Below, piece by piece: positions 60,521-64,000 of a DNA stretch of 64,000 nucleotides. Below the pieces are notes generated by a model. The model saw only the letters and a list, made by a program, of their open reading frames with translations, was not told the DNA's origin and made no database searches. The number at the start of each line of letters is the position of its first letter. Within the stretch, counting starts at the first letter, position 1. The DNA comes from Nannocystis pusilla. GTDB lineage: Bacteria; Myxococcota_A; Polyangia; Nannocystales; Nannocystaceae. The stretch is from contig NZ_JAIRAU010000056.1 of the NCBI RefSeq assembly GCF_020073745.1, positions 310,001 to 374,000 of the forward strand, written 5' to 3'. Position numbers and translations under genes: made by a program.

Positions 60521-60656
60521 AGGTTCGGGCGCGGGCCGGCGACCCGTCGTGCCGGGGTTTCGCTGGTGCCGCCCGGGGTGTACGCGCGACTCCAGAATCG
60601 GCGGGCGCCTTCGCGTCCGCCTGTACGGTCGTGGGCGCGGGCGGTAGAGTTTGCGG

Positions 60657-61463
60657 GTGATCCGCCCCGCGTCTGTGTTCGCGTTCGTCCTCGTCGCTTG
60701 CAGCGGGAGTCCGCCGCGGCCGCTGGCCGAGGAGATCCTCGGCGAATGGGAGGTGGTGTGCCGCACCGACCAGGAGTCGACGGCGACCTGCCTCGGCAAG
60801 GAGGAGCTCGGGATGTACTGGAACTTCCGCGCGGGCGGCCAGCTGGTGAGCGGGGTGCGTGGGCGCGATCCGATGGAGGGCACGTGGGCGCTGAGCGGCG
60901 ATCAGCTCACGGAGACCTTCGAGGGCGGCAGTGTCCGGCTCGAGGAGGTCTATCGGGCCCGGATCGAGGACGGCAAGCTCGTCCTCTGGCACCTGAAGGG
61001 GGAATTCGGGGCGGTGCTCGGCCGCGTCGGAGCTCCGTTCGAGCCGCCCGCGAGCGCGCCCCCCGGCGGCGGACCGACGACGCACGCGATCGGGGGCGTG
61101 CGCTACAAGCTCGTCCTTCCGCCCGAGTACCGGCTCACGCGTGACGACAACAACCGGCAGGCGTGGTCGCCCGCGTCGAACGACGGGTTCGTCGTACAAC
61201 TGTCTCTGTCGAGGCGGCCCCAGCGTGAGGTCGAGGGCAAGTGGGTGACGCCGCCCTGCAACCCGTACGACTACGGGGGCGTGTCGGGGTCCGCCAGCGA
61301 GATCGGCGGGGTCCGGCGCGACACCTCGATCGGGCTCTCGATCTGCCTCGAACACAGCGAGCAGGTCGTGATGTGCTCGGCCGAGCACACCCGCGGCTAC
61401 CTCGAGAAGGCCGAGCTCGACGCCGCCCTCGCGCTGTGCCGATCGTTCGCGGTCGAGCACTGA
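60657..61463 (+). CDS. Lipocalin-like lipoprotein
   Basis: 268 residues from GTG 60657 (a TTG at 60651 is also open). Lipobox VLVAC near residue 15. The first half (about 20-115) reads as a lipocalin-like beta-barrel (GEWEVVCRTD, YWNFRAGGQLVSGVRG, GTWALSGDQLTETFEGG). A Pro/Gly spacer leads to a second domain with four or five cysteines (PPCNPYDY, GLSICLEHSEQVVMCSAEHT, ALCRS). Not recognised beyond this. Confidence 0.7.
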   Translation: MIRPASVFAFVLVACSGSPPRPLAEEILGEWEVVCRTDQESTATCLGKEELGMYWNFRAGGQLVSGVRGRDPMEGTWALSGDQLTETFEGGSVRLEEVYRARIEDGKLVLWHLKGEFGAVLGRVGAPFEPPASAPPGGGPTTHAIGGVRYKLVLPPEYRLTRDDNNRQAWSPASNDGFVVQLSLSRRPQREVEGKWVTPPCNPYDYGGVSGSASEIGGVRRDTSIGLSICLEHSEQVVMCSAEHTRGYLEKAELDAALALCRSFAVEH

Positions 61464-61691
61464 TTCGCTGCAGAGCGCGGCGTCGACGGACATCGGTGCG
61501 AGCACGTCGGTGTGGTTCGGGCGCCAACGCGATGGAGGTGACCTGCGGGTGCTGGCGATGCCGGCGTCGTCCATCCACTCAGGCGGCCGTCGGGTTACGA
61601 CAATCGCAGCGGATGTCGCGCATGTGTCGCGCTGTGAGCGCGATGCGTTGGGACTGTTGACATTTGCTGCGCCGCGCGCTGCCATGCATGC

Positions 61692-63206
61692 ATGACTTGT
61701 TGGTTGTCGCGGTCGCCAGTGCTGATGCTTTGTCTCGTGGCCGGGTGCCCGTCGCCATCGCCCTCGGAGGACACGGACACGTCGCCGGCATCGACGACGT
61801 CGAGCGGGTCCGACAGCGCGGGTACGACGTCGGTCGGTGCGTTCGACTCCACGAGCGTCGACGAGCCCACGGGTACGACGGGTGGGGAGTCGACGGCGAC
61901 GAGCGGTACCACCGGCGAGGAGACGACGACGAGCGGCACGACCGGCGAGGAGACGACGTCCTCCGGCGAGGCGACGGAGACGAGCTCGGGCGGCGAGTCG
62001 AGCACGGGGCCGGACGTCGGGATGTGCGCGAACGGAAAAATCGAGGACGGCGAGGAGTGCGACGACGGCAACGTGTTCCTGGGCGACGGGTGCTTGCCCG
62101 GCTGCATGGTGGGCGACGGCGTGGCGCTGCCTCCGATCGAGCTGCCCGACGAGGACGGGTTGTTCCGCTGTCTGACGCCGATCGATGCGGCGGTGCTCGG
62201 GGGATCTTCGCACGTGCTGGCGCTCGGCGGCAGGAACTGGTCCTCGCCGGCCGAGGCGCTCGTCCAGGCGTTCTCGCTGCCGGACGGGCAGGCTGCGGGG
62301 GCGGCGTTCGTGCACGACGCGGCGTTCGCCCGGTACGTCGATCAGGTCGCCACGGCAGAGGACGGCGACATCGTCGTCGCGGGCCACACGTATTTCGACG
62401 ATGCGCAGACGACCGGTCACCTGTGGCTCGCGCGGCTGTCCCCTGCGGGCGAGGTCGTGTGGTTGCGCGAGCACGGGGCGATCTTGACGGACCCCGAGGA
62501 TCTGGCGCTGACGCCCGCGGGCGACATCGTGCTCACCAGCCGCATCGCGGGTTGGGGTCCGACATTCAAGCCATCGTTCGTGCAGGTGTTCGACCCGGAC
62601 GGCGAACTGGTGTGGGAGCACGCGGCGCCGGCCGGCCCCGAGTGGCACGCGAGCTACAAGGGGGTGACGGTCGACGCGGAGGGGACGATCTACGTCGTCG
62701 GCGCCGGGCAGCACACGGGCGACCCGACGTGGCGTCTGCTGCTCGAGGCGCTGGCGATGGATGGGACGCCGCTCTGGCAGGTCGAGGCGGCGTCGCCGGT
62801 CCACATGCGCGTGGAGCCGTCGGGGATCGTGGTGACCTCCGGCGGGATGCTGGTGGTCGCCGGGGCGGAGAGCCACGAGAACACCGGGTTCACCGACGAT
62901 CCCGGTCTGGCCGCGTTCGATACGACAGGCGCCCTGCTGTGGTGGAAGACCTGGCCGGCGCCGGAGCTCTGGAACACGTCGGTGGGCCGGATCGCGGCGC
63001 TACCGAACTTCGGGGGAGTGGTCGTCGCGTGGGGGCATTCTCAGGAGGACATCAGTCGCACCCGGGTCGCGCGCTACGACACCGAGGGCGAGGTGCTGTG
63101 GGAGATCGAGTCCGACAGCCAGACTCACCCGCTCGACGCGGCTCTCGGCCCCGACAAGGTGTTCTACGTGCTCGAGGGCAGGTCGGTGCGATCGTACTTG
63201 CCGTGA
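61692..63206 (+). CDS. DUF4215/beta-propeller lipoprotein
   Basis: 504 residues. Lipobox LVAGC near residue 19. A long Thr/Ser/Gly/Glu linker (about 22-108) contains the repeated TTGEETT block. A Myxococcus-type Cys-rich motif follows (CANGKIEDGEECDDGNVFLGDGC, DUF4215). The remainder is a beta-propeller with blades such as ATAEDGDIVVAGHTYF, LTPAGDIVLTSR, VDAEGTIYVVGAG and VTSGGMLVVAGAE. Similar in plan to the protein at 5362-7005, so both may be outer-surface binding proteins. Confidence 0.8.
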   Translation: MTCWLSRSPVLMLCLVAGCPSPSPSEDTDTSPASTTSSGSDSAGTTSVGAFDSTSVDEPTGTTGGESTATSGTTGEETTTSGTTGEETTSSGEATETSSGGESSTGPDVGMCANGKIEDGEECDDGNVFLGDGCLPGCMVGDGVALPPIELPDEDGLFRCLTPIDAAVLGGSSHVLALGGRNWSSPAEALVQAFSLPDGQAAGAAFVHDAAFARYVDQVATAEDGDIVVAGHTYFDDAQTTGHLWLARLSPAGEVVWLREHGAILTDPEDLALTPAGDIVLTSRIAGWGPTFKPSFVQVFDPDGELVWEHAAPAGPEWHASYKGVTVDAEGTIYVVGAGQHTGDPTWRLLLEALAMDGTPLWQVEAASPVHMRVEPSGIVVTSGGMLVVAGAESHENTGFTDDPGLAAFDTTGALLWWKTWPAPELWNTSVGRIAALPNFGGVVVAWGHSQEDISRTRVARYDTEGEVLWEIESDSQTHPLDAALGPDKVFYVLEGRSVRSYLP

Positions 63207-63258
63207 GCGCGGCGGGCCGCTCACGGCGAACGGGAGGGCGACCAGCGGCGTCGCCGTG

Positions 63259-63376
63259 AATGTCTCAAGAGACAGATTGTGGCAATCGCGCGCGGAGAAC
63301 GTGGCTGCCTCGAGAGACATAGGACGGAGCGGCGTGACACCCGCTCGGGGTGTCTCTGGAGGCATGTGAAAGACGA
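63259..63376. repeat. 14-bp repeat cluster, about 5 units, convergent junction
   Basis: Units at 63259 (AATGTCTCAAGAGA), 63273, 63304 (GCTGCCTCGAGAGA), 63318, 63349 (GGTGTCTCTGGAGG) and 63363 (CATGTGAAAGACGA). Not all in phase. The cluster ends 7 bp before the stop codon of the convergent PAS-STAS gene. Confidence 0.7.
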
Positions 63377-63382
63377 GCTCGA

Positions 63383-64000
63383 TCAGCCGGGCCTGTCCAC
63401 GAGCTGGAGCGCGTCCTCGAGGGTGGCGGCGCTGGTCATGTGGAGCGCGCCGGGGGCGGCGGCGAGCAGCTGCGCGAGCGCGGGGGACACGCCGGCGAGC
63501 AGGCAGCGGGCGCCGAGGAGGCGGGCGGCGGCGGCCGTGCGGGCGAAGTAGTCGGCGACGCGCTCGTCGGCGTCGACGAGGCCGGTGACGTCGAGGATCA
63601 GGGCGTGCGCCCGCTGGTCGGAGATCGCGGCGAGGACGGTCTGGGTCAGGTCCTGGACGCGGGCGGCGTGGTAGTGGCCGACGAGGGGGACGACGAGGAC
63701 GCCGGCGGCGACCCGCAGCACCGGAGCGGGGGTGCTGCGCTCGATCGCCCCGCCGCACGCGAGCCCGGCGGCGACGCTCCGCTGCTCGGTGAGGTCGACG
63801 ACGACGCCGATGCTGTAGCGGGTGGCGCCGGCCTGGACGAGGGTGACGGACATGTGGATCGGCGTGCGCTTGCCGCTCTCCTGCCCGTAGACGCTGAATT
63901 CGTAGTGGTCGGGCACGGGCTCGCCGGCGGCGCGCCGGCGGTGGCGGTCGACGACGAAGGCGCGGTCCTCCGGGGCGACGAAGCCGACGAAGCTGCGGCC
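63383..64000 (-). CDS. PAS-STAS protein (5' end missing)
   Basis: The minus-strand frame is open to the window end, so the start is outside. The visible part begins in a PAS domain (GRSFVGFVAPEDRAFVVD, YEFSVYGQESGKRTPIHMSV, YSIGVVVDLTEQR). It is followed by a STAS domain (TPAPVLRVAAGVLVVPLVGHYH, HALILDVTGLVDADERVADYF, ARCLLAGVSPALAQLL). STAS proteins of the RsbR type form stressosome-like complexes and are phosphorylated on a conserved Ser/Thr; here the equivalent region reads DVTGLVDAD, with Thr available. Confidence 0.85.
   Translation of the reverse strand, partial: GRSFVGFVAPEDRAFVVDRHRRRAAGEPVPDHYEFSVYGQESGKRTPIHMSVTLVQAGATRYSIGVVVDLTEQRSVAAGLACGGAIERSTPAPVLRVAAGVLVVPLVGHYHAARVQDLTQTVLAAISDQRAHALILDVTGLVDADERVADYFARTAAAARLLGARCLLAGVSPALAQLLAAAPGALHMTSAATLEDALQLVDRPG

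Noticed and set aside
57413..60883. A 1156-codon minus-strand open frame
   Set aside because: It is antisense to the thiolase, lipoprotein and methyltransferase genes, all of which have complete catalytic motifs on the plus strand.

Overview
The window is very GC-rich and densely coding. It looks like a chromosomal segment from a predatory or soil myxobacterium, and the Nannocystineae are the best guess. That placement is an inference from gene content: about fifteen lipoproteins with Thr/Ser-rich linkers after the lipobox, DUF4215-type and other Cys-rich repeats, VWA, RCC1, FG-GAP and choice-of-anchor-L surface proteins, Hanks-type Ser/Thr kinases fused to AAA/TPR or beta-helix modules, and haem/copper monooxygenases. 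I see no rRNA, tRNA, transposase, integrase, phage gene or CRISPR array.

Layout. 1-7.7 kb: end of a radical SAM/SPASM gene, a zinc-ribbon/Cys-rich protein, a small membrane protein, a tandem pair of near-identical VWA-like lipoproteins and a beta-propeller lipoprotein. 7.7-19.8 kb: a signal-peptide membrane protein, a dual-kinase-domain Ser/Thr kinase, a PanE-like reductase, and a run of large surface lipoproteins (choice-of-anchor L, VWA, RCC1). 19.9-29.2 kb: a sulfur/redox neighbourhood with a rhodanese/cysteine desulfurase/persulfide dioxygenase triple fusion, two PHM-like copper monooxygenases with a c-type haem motif, and a four-haem cytochrome lipoprotein. 29.2-36.1 kb: an operon-like run (quinoprotein-like lipoprotein, TPM domain, Tim44-like/zinc ribbon, DUF502), then an FG-GAP lipoprotein. 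36.7-45.1 kb: a low-complexity membrane protein, a frameshifted gene remnant, a threonine-dehydratase-like PLP enzyme, a truncated MurE-like ligase, an NlpC/P60 protein and a receptor-like kinase with a beta-helix ectodomain. 45.2-50.8 kb: an M28 peptidase, a LytS/LytTR two-component pair, a LolA-like lipoprotein and small proteins. 50.8-53.6 kb: one lipoprotein flanked by three different minisatellite arrays. 53.6-64 kb: a kinase-AAA-TPR giant, a thiolase, lipoproteins, a homocysteine methyltransferase and the end of a PAS-STAS protein.

The most striking feature cuts across all of this. A family of 14-bp units (consensus CATGTCCTTCGGGA, strongly variable) runs in phase in tandem arrays of 2-6 copies at more than 20 places, with further single copies; I estimate roughly 100 units by eye. 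Adjacent units form short palindromes of the form TGTCC-N4-GGACA, and compensatory changes keep the pairing in several copies. Arrays occupy nearly every convergent gene junction, often supplying the stop codon. They also lie in promoter regions, provide start codons, and sit inside reading frames of kinases, a Mur ligase, an NlpC/P60 protein and a cytochrome lipoprotein. This is the best candidate here for something undescribed.
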